Positions 21,725 to 31,022 of a DNA stretch of 41,923 nucleotides are shown in pieces. A program made the position numbers and the translations under genes. The first letter of the stretch is position 1. Every line of letters begins with the position of its first letter. This DNA comes from an uncultured Prevotellaceae bacterium. GTDB taxonomy: Bacteria; Bacteroidota; Bacteroidia; Bacteroidales; Bacteroidaceae. The stretch spans positions 1 through 41,923 of the forward strand of contig CAMHUU010000022.1 in assembly GCA_946188395.1 (NCBI GenBank), given 5' to 3'. The notes below the pieces were generated by a model. That model was given only the letters and a program-made list of their open reading frames with translations. It searched no databases and was not told the origin of the DNA.

Positions 21725-22699
21725 ATGATGACGGTGAAGATATACGAACACGCGGCGGAGTTGCCGGAAATGGGCGCTGAGGATTTCTTCCACAGCGCTA
21801 CGCTGATGGCGCTGCTGGAGCAGACTCCCAGGCAGAAGCCCCTGATGGCTGTGGTCAGAGACGAGGGCGGACGCGTGGCGGGACACATGCTGGTGTCGGT
21901 GCGCTACAGGAGTTCGTGGTTTCCACCTTATTTATATACGCACGCGCGCATATTGGGCGAAGGGGAATATGACGTCAGTGACGCTGAGAGCAAGACGGAG
22001 GCATTCCGCCTGATGCTGGACGGCGTGAAGCGGCGGCTGAACAACAAGGTGTTGTACTTCGAGCTGAGCAATCTGAGCGAAAAGATGTTCGGATATGGTG
22101 CGCTGCGCAAGGCGGGATTCTTCGCGGTGAAATGGATGAGCGTGCACAACTCGCTGCACTCGAGGACGCCCGAAGAGCGCATTGCCCCGCGAATGCTGAA
22201 ACGCATTGAGACTGCCATGAGCAAGGGCGTGGAGACGAAGGTGGTGGAAACGGACGAGGAGTTCCGCCAGTTTGCCAAGCTGCTGTATCATCACCACTGG
22301 CTGAAGCCGCGACGGTTTATTCCGAACGTGAAGCTGTTTCGGGGCATGATGGACGGAGGACACTGCAAGCTGTTTGTCACGAAGTATCACGACCACGTGG
22401 TGGGTTGTTCGGTATTGGCTTTTTCGCGGCGCGACGCATACCTGTGGTATTCGGCTGCGAAGCGTAAGAGCTTTGCCCCACTCCACCCCAACGCGGTGAC
22501 GTATTGGAACACCATCAAGGAGGCTCATGCCGAGGGTTACGACCACATCCGGTTCATGGACGTGGGGTTGCCATTCCGCAAGAACATTTACCGCGATTTC
22601 ATTCTGAGGTTCGGTGGTAAGGAGGTGAGCACTTACCGATGGTTCTACATCTCGATAAGATGGGTCAACGCCATTGCGTCGTGGTTGTGGCGCGAATGA
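21725..22699 (+). CDS. GNAT/FemAB-like acyltransferase-fold protein
   Basis: This 324-residue protein appears to be built of two GNAT-like halves. The N-terminal half (about 1-150) includes QKPLMAVVRDEGGRVAGHML. The C-terminal half (about 170-300) includes KLFVTKYHDHVVGCSVLAFS and YWNTIKEAHAEGYDHIRFMD. The double-GNAT plan and the 'Y.....A...G......D.G' region resemble FemAB-type transferases, which in Bacteroidota act on peptidoglycan or polysaccharide precursors; the substrate is unknown. Starts at 21725 and 21728 are both possible. Its 3' end overlaps the convergent membrane-lipoprotein gene by 35 bases. Confidence 0.7.
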   Translation: MMTVKIYEHAAELPEMGAEDFFHSATLMALLEQTPRQKPLMAVVRDEGGRVAGHMLVSVRYRSSWFPPYLYTHARILGEGEYDVSDAESKTEAFRLMLDGVKRRLNNKVLYFELSNLSEKMFGYGALRKAGFFAVKWMSVHNSLHSRTPEERIAPRMLKRIETAMSKGVETKVVETDEEFRQFAKLLYHHHWLKPRRFIPNVKLFRGMMDGGHCKLFVTKYHDHVVGCSVLAFSRRDAYLWYSAAKRKSFAPLHPNAVTYWNTIKEAHAEGYDHIRFMDVGLPFRKNIYRDFILRFGGKEVSTYRWFYISIRWVNAIASWLWRE

Positions 22700-23585
22700 C
22701 CCGCCGTACGGCAAACACCACGTAAGCTATCAACAACACATAACCCACGTAATAGAGCGTGAAGATGCTGAAGACGACATAGTCGACGGCACAGACGGCA
22801 GCGAGTCCGGCCAGATAGAGTACGGCCTCGGTGGTGGGCAGATGGTGACGCACATCGTCGACGGCAGCCAGTGCGACGATGATGATGGCCCACACGGAAC
22901 TGACGAAGATGCCCAAATGGAGTGGCAAGGCAAAGGGGTTGAGCGAGGGATGGTAGTAGAAATGGCGCCACGACTCGGCCCCAAACATCTGGATGGAAGC
23001 ATAGAGGGTGGCCGACATGGCGACAAGGATGCAAAGTGCCGTAGGATAGTAGGAGTCGATGTCGTTGAAGTGGACTATCGGTGCCTTGCGACGCATGAGC
23101 CACCGCATGGCATAGGCGCCGCCCACTACAGCGCAGAAGGCCAGGAAGATGAGCAGGTGAGTGTCGGAGAACAGGTCGATGAACTGCGAGATGGGATCGT
23201 CGGGCGAGACGCCTTTCAGCAGCTCGCTCTCGCGAATCCAGCCCTGTGTGATCTGATCGCGGGCTACCTTGACCCAAACGGAGTCGACGGAATCGGTGGG
23301 AACTATCTGTATTTCGGCAACGACGATGCGCTCGCCCCGAACGACATACATAGAGTCGAAGACCATGTCGGGCAGATTGTCGGAGAGCGGCAGGCTGGCG
23401 GTGGTCACGACGAAGTTGTAATTCTGAGTGTAGTGATGGGTGGTGGAAAAGGAGATGGAGTCGAGCTGATGCTGGGTGAGGTCCCAAGCATCGGGAGTGC
23501 GCTGGCCGTGATTGTAGCAACTGGTCAGCGCTGTGCAGGCACAGCTAAATAAAAAATATAAAATATAAGATAAAACCCGTTTCAC
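22665..23585 (-). CDS. Membrane lipoprotein with SH3-like periplasmic part
   Basis: In this 306-residue protein an N-terminal hydrophobic segment ends in a lipobox-like TALTSC (Cys near residue 23). The soluble part (about 25-140) has a bacterial-SH3-like strand pattern (VWVKVARDQITQGWIRESEL). Five to six transmembrane helices follow (about 145-300; LLIFLAFCAVVGGAYAM, WAIIIVALAAV, YVVFSIFTLYYVGYVLLIAYV). I do not recognise the family. It is the last gene of the long polycistron from 35.1 kb, 35 bases after the U32 gene. Its stop lies inside the convergent GNAT gene. Confidence 0.75.
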   Translation of the reverse strand: MKRVLSYILYFLFSCACTALTSCYNHGQRTPDAWDLTQHQLDSISFSTTHHYTQNYNFVVTTASLPLSDNLPDMVFDSMYVVRGERIVVAEIQIVPTDSVDSVWVKVARDQITQGWIRESELLKGVSPDDPISQFIDLFSDTHLLIFLAFCAVVGGAYAMRWLMRRKAPIVHFNDIDSYYPTALCILVAMSATLYASIQMFGAESWRHFYYHPSLNPFALPLHLGIFVSSVWAIIIVALAAVDDVRHHLPTTEAVLYLAGLAAVCAVDYVVFSIFTLYYVGYVLLIAYVVFAVRRVIRATTTTQWR

Positions 23586-23615
23586 ACGCTATTCTTATTT
23601 TTAATTTTATATTTA

Positions 23616-23627
23616 GGGCTTTAGCCC
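23616..23627. repeat. GGGCTTTAGCCC palindrome, variant copy
   Basis: This is a variant of the palindromes at 1075 and 4330, next to a similar AT-rich tract. It overlaps the last codons of the U32 gene. Confidence 0.5.
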
Positions 23628-25402
23628 GCATAGACGTTCATTTGACAATTCTTGCAATCGAACTCGAGGGGGAACAGTCGTCCGTCGCCCAAGCGCAGGG
23701 TCAGCGGTTCGCGCCACGTGGGTTTCTGCCCGCCATGCTTGACGCAACAGCCGAGACTGTAGCGCAGACAATGGCGACACTGCATGAGCGGACGGCCATC
23801 GGGTCGGAGCTCGTAGGCGGTGAGGCGGTCGGCAGCGTAGAACTGCTGTGCCAGGTGGTTGGAGATGTTGGGGTCGAGAGGACTGGAAGGACTAGTAGAT
23901 CTAGTAGGACTAGTAGATCTAGTAGGACTAGTAGGACTAGTAGGACAAGAGAGCGCATCGACGAGTTGACGGCGGAGGTCGGCCAGCAGGCTGCTGGGAA
24001 TGAAGAGGTCGAAGCCGGCGGGCAGGTCTACCCCACTACACTCGTAGGCGGTGCCTCCAAGTTTCGACAGCTGGCGGATGATGTTTTCGCGCTGGGGCTT
24101 GGCGGCCTGCTGGTGTTCGCAGGAAACGGTGACGGTGGTACCTTCGGCCGACAGCGAGAAGCCGTCGGGGGTAACGGCAAGCTGTAACCGGATAGGAATG
24201 CGGCGCTCGGCACTGGGTCGCGAAAGGATGCGTGAGAACTGCTGGTCGCTGTTGCGATAGAGTGCCACGCCCGGACGCAGGCGGGGCGGCATCTGCTGCG
24301 GGTAAAGTCGGTTGCCCTCAGCACGGTTGACGCGGAAGCCTTCCAACTGCCCTTCGTCGTTGAAGAAGCACAGCCCGTCGCCATTGGCAAAAGCGGCGGT
24401 GCCAGCCACATTGAACGAGTCGCGGCGCAGCTCCTTGACCTTGCCGACATATTCGCCCATGGCCTTGGGGGTGTCGGGAGAAAAAATGTCGGGCTGGCGG
24501 CCCTGTAGGAAATAGGTGGTGAAGCCGCGATTGAACGTCTTCTGGAGGTCGGGCTGGAAGGTGTAGGTGCAATGTCCACGCGACGCCCGGCAATAGGTGT
24601 CGGGGTGCTGGCGGATGATGGCATTGAGCGCCTCGCTATAGGCTGCGGTGACGTTCTTGACGTAGGCGACATCCTTGAGGCGCCCCTCGATTTTGAACGA
24701 TGTGGCACCGGCCTCGATAAGCTGCAGCAGGTGTCGGCTCTGGTTCATGTCCTTCAGCGACAACAGGTGCCGCTGGTGTTCGAGTTCGCGGCCATCGGCG
24801 TCGAGCAAATCGAACTTCATGCGGCAGAACTGGGCGCAGGCTCCACGATTGGCGGAGCGCTGGAAACAATGCTGCGAGGCATAGCAGATGCCGCTATAGC
24901 TGACACACAGCGCCCCATGGACAAAGACTTCGAGGGGCATGTCGGGCACAGCATGATGGATGGCAGCAATCTCGTCGACAGACAATTCGCGGGCCAGCAC
25001 GACGCGGCGGAAACCCTGACTACGCAGCCAGCGGACCTTATCGGCTGTGCGGTTGTCGGTCTGGGTGGAGGCATGAAGGGCAATGGGCGGCAGCTGCATG
25101 CGAAGCAGCCCCATGTCCTGAACGAGAATGGCGTCGACACCGGCCTCGTAGAGCTGATGGATGAGCCGCTCGGTAGCGGTGAGTTCGTCGTCGTAGATAA
25201 TCGTATTGACGGTGACGAACACCTTAGCGGCAAAGCGGTGGGCATGCTGGCAGAGCTGACGGATGTCGTCGATGCTGTTGCCTGCTGCCGCACGGGCCCC
25301 AAAGCGCTGAGCACCAATGTAGACGGCATCAGCACCATGATCGATGGCTGCCATGCCGCACTCCAGATTCTTGGCAGGTGCCAGCAGTTCTAAGGCTATC
25401 AT
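23621..25402 (-). CDS. U32 peptidase family protein, RlhA/TrhP-like
   Basis: This 593-residue protein begins [20 protein letters not shown], the U32 hallmark (ApaKN...A...GADAVY.G). It has HASTQ and the family signature [18 protein letters not shown], with cysteines in [19 protein letters not shown] for an iron-sulfur cluster. A DUF3656-like middle part and a C-terminal Cys-rich tail ([24 protein letters not shown]) follow. Members with this layout hydroxylate 23S rRNA (RlhA) or tRNA uridines (TrhP) from prephenate-linked chemistry; sequence alone does not decide which. A 9-bp minisatellite encodes an SPT/RST repeat at about residues 485-505. The start overlaps the metA stop by 4 bases. Confidence 0.88.
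   Translation of the reverse strand: MIALELLAPAKNLECGMAAIDHGADAVYIGAQRFGARAAAGNSIDDIRQLCQHAHRFAAKVFVTVNTIIYDDELTATERLIHQLYEAGVDAILVQDMGLLRMQLPPIALHASTQTDNRTADKVRWLRSQGFRRVVLARELSVDEIAAIHHAVPDMPLEVFVHGALCVSYSGICYASQHCFQRSANRGACAQFCRMKFDLLDADGRELEHQRHLLSLKDMNQSRHLLQLIEAGATSFKIEGRLKDVAYVKNVTAAYSEALNAIIRQHPDTYCRASRGHCTYTFQPDLQKTFNRGFTTYFLQGRQPDIFSPDTPKAMGEYVGKVKELRRDSFNVAGTAAFANGDGLCFFNDEGQLEGFRVNRAEGNRLYPQQMPPRLRPGVALYRNSDQQFSRILSRPSAERRIPIRLQLAVTPDGFSLSAEGTTVTVSCEHQQAAKPQRENIIRQLSKLGGTAYECSGVDLPAGFDLFIPSSLLADLRRQLVDALSCPTSPTSPTRSTSPTRSTSPSSPLDPNISNHLAQQFYAADRLTAYELRPDGRPLMQCRHCLRYSLGCCVKHGGQKPTWREPLTLRLGDGRLFPLEFDCKNCQMNVYAG
23881..23952. repeat. 9-bp minisatellite (GACTAGTAG/ATCTAGTAG) inside the U32 gene
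   Basis: Eight 9-bp units run from 23881 to 23952. Six are GACTAGTAG or ATCTAGTAG and the end units are degenerate. Unit gain or loss keeps the reading frame and changes a surface-like linker of SPT/RST repeats. Confidence 0.9.
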
Positions 25403-26316
25403 TTAATTTGATTGATGTCAAATGGTGTCTCCTGATAGACGTAATAGTTGATCCAGTTGTTGTAGAGCAAGTTGGCATGAGCGCGCCACGTCACCAGGGG
25501 CTCGAGGTCGGGATTGTCGTCGCGATAGTAGTGGCGGGGCATCTCGACATCGTCACGGATGTCCTTGTCGCGCTTGTACTCGTTGTTGAGTGTGTTGGGC
25601 GCATACTCCAGATGTCCGGTGATGTAGAACTCACGTCCTTCGCGCGCCATCACCATGCTGACGCCGCACTCCTTCGACTCGGCAATGAGCTTCAGCTCAG
25701 GACGGGCCAGGATGTCGTCGCGATGAATCTCGGTATGGCGGCTGTGAGGCATCTGGAAGATGTCGTCGAACCCTCGGAAGATGGGCAGCTGGGGCTCCAG
25801 CGTGTATTGCGGGAAGATACCGAACATCTTCTTCTCGAGCGGATACTTGGGCACGCCGTAGTTGAAGTAGAGTCCAGCCTGTGCGGCCCAACAGATGTAG
25901 AGTGTACTAGTGACGTGGGTGCGAGCCCAGGAGAAGATGTCGGTCATCTCGTCCCAATAGGTGACGTCCTCGAAGTCGAGGGTCTCGACGGGGGCTCCGG
26001 TGATAATCATACCGTCGTATTTCTCGTTGCGCATCTGTTCGAAGTCGCGATAGAACATCATCATGTGTTCGATGGGCGTATTCTTCGGCGTATGGCTGCG
26101 GAGTTTCATGAAGCTGATCTCGAGCTGCAGCGGGGTGTTCGACAACAGACGGATCAGGTCGGTCTCGGTGGTAATCTTCAACGGCATGAGGTTGAGAATG
26201 ACAATCTTCAGCGGACGGATATCCTGCATGTGAGCACGCGAATCGTCCATGACGAAGATGTTCTCCTGCTTCAGCAGTTCAATGGCAGGAAGCTGATCGG
26301 GTAATCTTAATGGCAT
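25399..26316 (-). CDS. metA: Homoserine O-acetyltransferase, MetA type
   Basis: This is a 305-residue full-length MetA, the first step of methionine synthesis from homoserine. The catalytic residues fall at the canonical numbers: C142 in LYICWAAQAG, and H235 and E237 in ITGHLEYAP. Residue 111 is glutamate (GAPVE) where E. coli has glycine. That change is known to make MetA use acetyl-CoA instead of succinyl-CoA, so O-acetylation is predicted despite the usual 'succinyltransferase' name. It lies in the middle of the polycistron, 10 bases after PP2C and overlapping the U32 gene by 4 bases. No riboswitch is visible. Confidence 0.95.
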   Translation of the reverse strand: MPLRLPDQLPAIELLKQENIFVMDDSRAHMQDIRPLKIVILNLMPLKITTETDLIRLLSNTPLQLEISFMKLRSHTPKNTPIEHMMMFYRDFEQMRNEKYDGMIITGAPVETLDFEDVTYWDEMTDIFSWARTHVTSTLYICWAAQAGLYFNYGVPKYPLEKKMFGIFPQYTLEPQLPIFRGFDDIFQMPHSRHTEIHRDDILARPELKLIAESKECGVSMVMAREGREFYITGHLEYAPNTLNNEYKRDKDIRDDVEMPRHYYRDDNPDLEPLVTWRAHANLLYNNWINYYVYQETPFDINQIK

Positions 26317-26326
26317 GGCTAATCAA

Positions 26327-27073
26327 TTATTCTACCGTAAACGAACAAACAGAGACATTGTCAAAGCCACCAGCCTCGATGGCAGCCTCGCACATGGTGT
26401 TGGCGTCAGCATGGTCGAGCATCAGCTGACGGATGCGGTCGTCGGGTATCATATCGTTCAGACCATCGGTGCAAAGCATGTATTGATCGCCAGGCAGAAA
26501 ATCGTCGGTTAATTCGAACATATCCATATAGGGCATCCTGATGCCGGCACCGATGCAGTTGGTGACGATGCTGGTGTGTTTCTTCTCGCCGCGGGCATTG
26601 CTCAGTGAATGGTCGTTCGAGAGCTGTTCCAACTCGCCATTGCGCAGGCGGTAGAGCCGGCTGTCGCCACAATTCATCCAATAGTACTTGCCGTTGTAGA
26701 AGGCGATGCCCACCAGTGTGGTGCCCATCTCCAACATCTCGGGATTGGCATGACCCTTGGAGGCGATGATGTGATTGACGGACTGCAGCCAGTCGTGCAT
26801 CAGATCCATAAACTCGCCCGACGCCAGTCCGCGCGGCAAATCGTTCACATAGAACCGCAGGTTGCTAAGCACATCGGAGCTGGCTACCTCGCCGGCATTA
26901 TGGCCTCCCATACCGTCGGCGACGGCAATGACAAAGCGGTCGATGGTTTCGGTTACAAACTCAGCACTGTACACATCGCTGCGTATCAGTTTGTCGCAGA
27001 CGAGGATCATGTCCTCGTTATTCGTTCTCACGCAGCCAATTCGACTGGCTGCAGTCAGTGTTATCTTGCTCAT
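26327..27073 (-). CDS. PP2C-family Ser/Thr phosphatase
   Basis: This is a 248-residue single-domain cytoplasmic PP2C, usual length for a bacterial Stp/PrpC. The metal and catalytic motifs are all present: N18-E20-D21 in RTNNEDMIL, ADGMGGHNAGE at 52-62, GTTLVG, CGDSRLYRL, and FDNVSV near the C terminus. It should remove phosphate from Ser/Thr on proteins modified by the kinase encoded upstream. It follows the zinc-ribbon/FHA gene by 37 bases and precedes metA by 10. Confidence 0.93.
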   Translation of the reverse strand: MSKITLTAASRIGCVRTNNEDMILVCDKLIRSDVYSAEFVTETIDRFVIAVADGMGGHNAGEVASSDVLSNLRFYVNDLPRGLASGEFMDLMHDWLQSVNHIIASKGHANPEMLEMGTTLVGIAFYNGKYYWMNCGDSRLYRLRNGELEQLSNDHSLSNARGEKKHTSIVTNCIGAGIRMPYMDMFELTDDFLPGDQYMLCTDGLNDMIPDDRIRQLMLDHADANTMCEAAIEAGGFDNVSVCSFTVE

Positions 27074-27110
27074 ATCAATGATTCCATATAAATACTATCT
27101 CCCCTTGCGG

Positions 27111-27707
27111 TCAGCTGACGCTTACCTGAAGGTTAATATTTGCCAGCGTCACGATGTCACCGCTCTTGATAGACATGGGGATGTCTGGCTGAAGGTCACG
27201 CTGGTTCAGCTTGGTACCGTTGGACGAATGCTTGTCGATGATGCACCAGCCGCTATCGGGCTTGTAAATCAGCTGGGCATGAACGCCCGAGATGTACATA
27301 TTCCCCTCGAACAGCTGCGTATACGGTCCCTGACGACGTCCGATGATAGCCCCATTGACACCCACCATACGGATGTCGAGACTGGGGTTATAGAGCGTCA
27401 GCGTAGGTACACCGCTCTGCGCCGGCAACTGTGAGCCGACAGCATCGGGACGGTGAGAAGTTACCGTGTAGGACGCATTGGTCGTTTCGGCAGCGACTGC
27501 AGCTGGTCTGTACGACACACCTTGCTGCTGTTGCTGACTGCCCGCTTTGGCTTCTTCTGGACTCACCATCAGACCACCACAATAGGTGCAACGGCGGCCC
27601 ATGCCGACGCGCCCGCAACTGCTACAATAGACTAGTTCCTGTCCGCACTGGTCACAGTAGTGAGACTCTTCTTCTATCTCTTCTTTACAACTTGGACAAA
27701 TGATCAT
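27111..27707 (-). CDS. Zinc-ribbon plus FHA-domain protein
   Basis: This is a 198-residue protein. Residues 1-45 hold two CxxC-type zinc ribbons (CPSCKEEIEEESHYCDQCG; CSSCGRVGMGRRCTYCGG). A Gln/Ala/Ser-rich linker (50-95) leads to an FHA domain (about 97-198) with IIGRRQGPYTQLFEGNMYIS, SGVHA and HSSNGTKLN, the phosphothreonine-binding loops. FHA proteins read phosphothreonine marks, so this is the likely reader of the adjacent kinase. Its ribbon resembles that at the N terminus of the quad-AAA protein, whose stop it overlaps by 4 bases; the two are probably made and assembled together. Confidence 0.92.
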   Translation of the reverse strand: MIICPSCKEEIEEESHYCDQCGQELVYCSSCGRVGMGRRCTYCGGLMVSPEEAKAGSQQQQQGVSYRPAAVAAETTNASYTVTSHRPDAVGSQLPAQSGVPTLTLYNPSLDIRMVGVNGAIIGRRQGPYTQLFEGNMYISGVHAQLIYKPDSGWCIIDKHSSNGTKLNQRDLQPDIPMSIKSGDIVTLANINLQVSVS

Positions 27708-30700
27708 ATTTCTTCTTTAATATCTTCTGGCATTATCAACTGATAGGTTTCCTGCGTAATATCCGACTGGGACATTGAGCTGACACGCATCGACAACTGC
27801 TGGATGGTAGCATCGAGCATGTTGCGCATCTCGCGGGCGTTACCAAACGAGTTGCTCTTGCTGATGACCTTGCGGCAGATGAGGTCCATGAGTTTGAACT
27901 CGGCCTCGGGCGACAGTTTGTAGTTGTCCTTGCTGGCCATCTTCTTGAAGATTGCCAACAGCTCGTCTTCGTTATAGTCGTCGATGTGCATCTTATGACT
28001 GAAGCGGCTGGCCAGTCCGGGATTGACTGCCAGGAACGTCTCCATCTCGTTCTTGTAGCCGGCGGCAATGACGACGAACTTGCCGCGATCGTCCTCCATG
28101 CGTTTCATCAGCGTATCGATAGCCTCCTTGCCATACTGGTCGTTCTCGGACGACAGCGTATAGGCTTCGTCGATGAACAGAATGCCGCCCATGGCCTTGT
28201 CGCACATGTTGTTGACAATCTTCGGTGTCTCGCCCATGTACTTGCCAACGAGCGTAGCACGACTGGCTTCGATGACGCGGCTGGTGGGCAGAATCTCCAT
28301 AGACTGGAGCACCTCGCCCATCTTGCGGGCTATCGACGTCTTACCCGTTCCGGGATTACCGGTCAGGATGAAGTTCATCGACATCTGCTGCACCTTACCG
28401 GCGCCCATAGCAGCACGCTGCTTCATAAACATGCTCTGTACCGCCAAGCGACGAATCATGTTCTTCACAGAACGCATGCCGATGAAGTCGTCGAGCTCGT
28501 TGAGTACCTCGTCGAGCGGACGAACACGCTCGCTCTGAGAAACCTCCAGGTCGGCAACGGTGATGCGGTACATATCCTCGTCCTTGAAGTCGGGATTGTT
28601 CATCTGCGACACCAGACGCTGGCTCTGCTTCTCGACAGCCTGATCGAACATGCGACGGGCCTCGCGGGCATTGCCGAAGTTCTTGTCGCGACGCAGATAA
28701 AGCTGTTCGAACTGACGATGGATGGCACCCTGTGTCTCTTCGTCGATGGTGAAGTTCTTGCCCTTGGCGAGATTGATGAAAATCTCCGTCAACTCATCAG
28801 GGGTATAGTCGTCGAAATGAATGGTCTGGGTGAAGCGACTCTTCAGTCCGGGGTTGGTGTCGATAAAGTCGTGCATCTGGTCGGTATAGCCTGCAACAAT
28901 ACAGATGAACTTGCCGCGATCGTCCTCCAGACGTTTCAGCAGCGTGTCGATAGCCTCAGCGCCGAAAGAGTCCTGATCGCTCGACTTCAGGGTATAGGCC
29001 TCGTCGATGAACAGCACACCACCCATGGCCGAGTCGATGAGCTGATTGGTCTTGATGGCCGTCTGACCGGAATAGCCTGCGACGAGTTTCGCACGGTCGG
29101 CTTCAATGAGCTGACCTCGCGACAGGATGCCCAGCGTGCGGAACACATCAGCCATGATGCGGGCCACAGTGGTCTTACCAGTTCCCGGATTACCCGTGAA
29201 GACATAGTGCTTGCCCTGGAAGGTATTGGTCTCGCCACGACGAATCTGCAGATTGAGGAAAGCAGCAAGATTAGAGATTTCCTTCTTGACAGCAGCCAGT
29301 CCGACCATGCCATTGAGCTTGGCCAGACACTCCGTATAGTCTACCGCCTTCGGAGCCTCATAAGGAATGTCAGCCACATCGATAGTCATCATCTGCTCGT
29401 TGGTGAGCGTAGCTATATCGACTTTCTGCAGACGCTCAGCCTGCTTGGCCACAATCTTATCGAAGAGCTGGCGCATGGTACGTCCATTGGCAAAGTCCTT
29501 GCCACGTGAATTGTAGAGCTCAGTTATCATTTTGAGCGTCAGCTCCTCAGCCTCCGGCGTGAATACATATTTCTTCTCCTTGGCGAAGACGCACATAATC
29601 TGATACAACTGATCGGGCGTGTAATCGTCGATGTTGAGGAAATAGCTGAAACGGCTGCGCACACCAGGATTGATGCGGAACAGGTTGTCCATCTCCTGAC
29701 GGTAACCGGCAGCAATGACGACGAATTTGCCTCTGTCGTCCTCCATGCGTTTCATCAGCTGTTCCAAGGCCTGCGTACCCTGCTGGTCCTTGTCGCCACT
29801 CTGGCTGAGCGGTGCCAGCGTATAGGCCTCGTCGACAAAGAGGATACCACCCATGGCCTTGTCGCACAGACGGTCGACGACCTTCGGTGTCTCACCCTGA
29901 TAGGGGCTCACCATCTTCGAACGGTCGACCTCGACAACATGCCCGCTGTCGAGATAGCCTATCGACTCCAGAATCTCGCCCAGTTTACGGGCGATAGTGG
30001 TCTTACCGGTACCGGGATTACCCGTCAGAACGATATGGATGCCTGACTTCTCCTGTTCACCCAGTCCGCGCTGAGCACGCTGGACATTGTTGTGAACCGT
30101 AAAGGCAATCTCGCGGACGGCCTTCTTGACTTCGTCCATACCAATGTAGCGGTCCAGATCGCTGAGGATATCCTCCAGGGAACGCTCCTCGGGAACATAT
30201 CCGCGGATGTCGCTCTCCTCGACCATGACGGCATCGGCACCACGACTGATAAACGAGGTGAAGATATCTTCAGCAGTCTTGATAGCCACATGGGCAAAGC
30301 CGAACGTATCGTCCTTGATCTTGACCTGATACTGGAAGAAGCGCAGCAGCTTGTTGTCGGCAGCAGGCGAATAAGCCGCAATGCCATACTTCGTGCGCAG
30401 CTCCAGCTTACAGATGTCGCACAACTCCTGATATCCAGGAGTGGGCAGACGGAAGGTATACTTGAATCGGTTCTGGGCCGCCGGGTTGGCTGCCAGGAAG
30501 TCGTCCAAACCCTTGGGCAATCCGGCAATCATGACAATGGGATTCTCGCCCCACTTGTCCATCTCGACAAACAACTTGTCGAGGGGATTCACCTGATTGG
30601 AATAGCGGTCGGGCAACAACTTCTGCACATTGTCGAAGAAAAGAATGCCATCCTTGGCCTTCTTCACGTTGTCGTCCCACTTGTCGACAAAACGCTGATA

Positions 30701-31021
30701 ATCTACGGCATCGACCATCGTCAACTTGGGCTTGTCGATGATCTTGTGCTGATAGAAATAGTCACGTATCACTTCGGCCAACGCCGTCTTTCCCGTTCCT
30801 GTCTCACCAATAATAATTGCATTGACACTCAAACGGACATTCATAATGTCCTTGCGCGAATGCAGATAGGTGTAGGTGTCGACTACCGTCTTCAGTTGTT
30901 GCTTCACATCGGAAAGTCCCACCAAACGGTCCAGCACGTTTTGCGAAACGAGCGGTTTACCACACCAACGGCAAAACTTGGCTATTGAGCGGTTTTCCTT
31001 ATGACAATGCTCACATATCAT
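27704..31021 (-). CDS. Zinc-ribbon protein with four AAA+ modules (CbbX/SpoVK-like)
   Basis: This 1105-residue protein starts with a zinc ribbon (MICEHCHKENRSIAKFCRWC, Cys 3, 6, 17, 20). Four AAA+ modules follow, with Walker A GETGTGKT 72-79, GNPGTGKT 334-341, 610-617 and 888-895. Modules 2-4 have intact Walker B plus a CbbX-type extension (ILFVDEAYTL, VLFIDEAYTL, ILFIDEAYTL). Module 1 is divergent, with ILFFDNVQ, so its catalytic Glu is replaced by Asn. Modules 2-4 look like recent duplications. CbbX/SpoVK-type AAA+ proteins remodel partners, including EccA in type VII secretion. The start lies one base after the kinase stop. Four modules in one chain is far from the usual one. Confidence 0.9.
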   Translation of the reverse strand: MICEHCHKENRSIAKFCRWCGKPLVSQNVLDRLVGLSDVKQQLKTVVDTYTYLHSRKDIMNVRLSVNAIIIGETGTGKTALAEVIRDYFYQHKIIDKPKLTMVDAVDYQRFVDKWDDNVKKAKDGILFFDNVQKLLPDRYSNQVNPLDKLFVEMDKWGENPIVMIAGLPKGLDDFLAANPAAQNRFKYTFRLPTPGYQELCDICKLELRTKYGIAAYSPAADNKLLRFFQYQVKIKDDTFGFAHVAIKTAEDIFTSFISRGADAVMVEESDIRGYVPEERSLEDILSDLDRYIGMDEVKKAVREIAFTVHNNVQRAQRGLGEQEKSGIHIVLTGNPGTGKTTIARKLGEILESIGYLDSGHVVEVDRSKMVSPYQGETPKVVDRLCDKAMGGILFVDEAYTLAPLSQSGDKDQQGTQALEQLMKRMEDDRGKFVVIAAGYRQEMDNLFRINPGVRSRFSYFLNIDDYTPDQLYQIMCVFAKEKKYVFTPEAEELTLKMITELYNSRGKDFANGRTMRQLFDKIVAKQAERLQKVDIATLTNEQMMTIDVADIPYEAPKAVDYTECLAKLNGMVGLAAVKKEISNLAAFLNLQIRRGETNTFQGKHYVFTGNPGTGKTTVARIMADVFRTLGILSRGQLIEADRAKLVAGYSGQTAIKTNQLIDSAMGGVLFIDEAYTLKSSDQDSFGAEAIDTLLKRLEDDRGKFICIVAGYTDQMHDFIDTNPGLKSRFTQTIHFDDYTPDELTEIFINLAKGKNFTIDEETQGAIHRQFEQLYLRRDKNFGNAREARRMFDQAVEKQSQRLVSQMNNPDFKDEDMYRITVADLEVSQSERVRPLDEVLNELDDFIGMRSVKNMIRRLAVQSMFMKQRAAMGAGKVQQMSMNFILTGNPGTGKTSIARKMGEVLQSMEILPTSRVIEASRATLVGKYMGETPKIVNNMCDKAMGGILFIDEAYTLSSENDQYGKEAIDTLMKRMEDDRGKFVVIAAGYKNEMETFLAVNPGLASRFSHKMHIDDYNEDELLAIFKKMASKDNYKLSPEAEFKLMDLICRKVISKSNSFGNAREMRNMLDATIQQLSMRVSSMSQSDITQETYQLIMPEDIKEEI

Positions 31022-31022
31022 A

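Noticed and set aside
23881..23952. Minisatellite as a CRISPR or IS end
   Set aside because: The 9-bp units are contiguous and coding, inside the U32 gene.
22674..26304. Long plus-strand open frames opposite the membrane lipoprotein, U32 and metA genes
   Set aside because: All mirror recognisable minus-strand genes and show antisense composition.
27986..29509. 507-codon plus-strand open frame opposite the four-AAA+ gene
   Set aside because: It is a shadow of the repeated AAA+ modules. Its sequence has the His/Leu/Val-rich composition typical of antisense frames.
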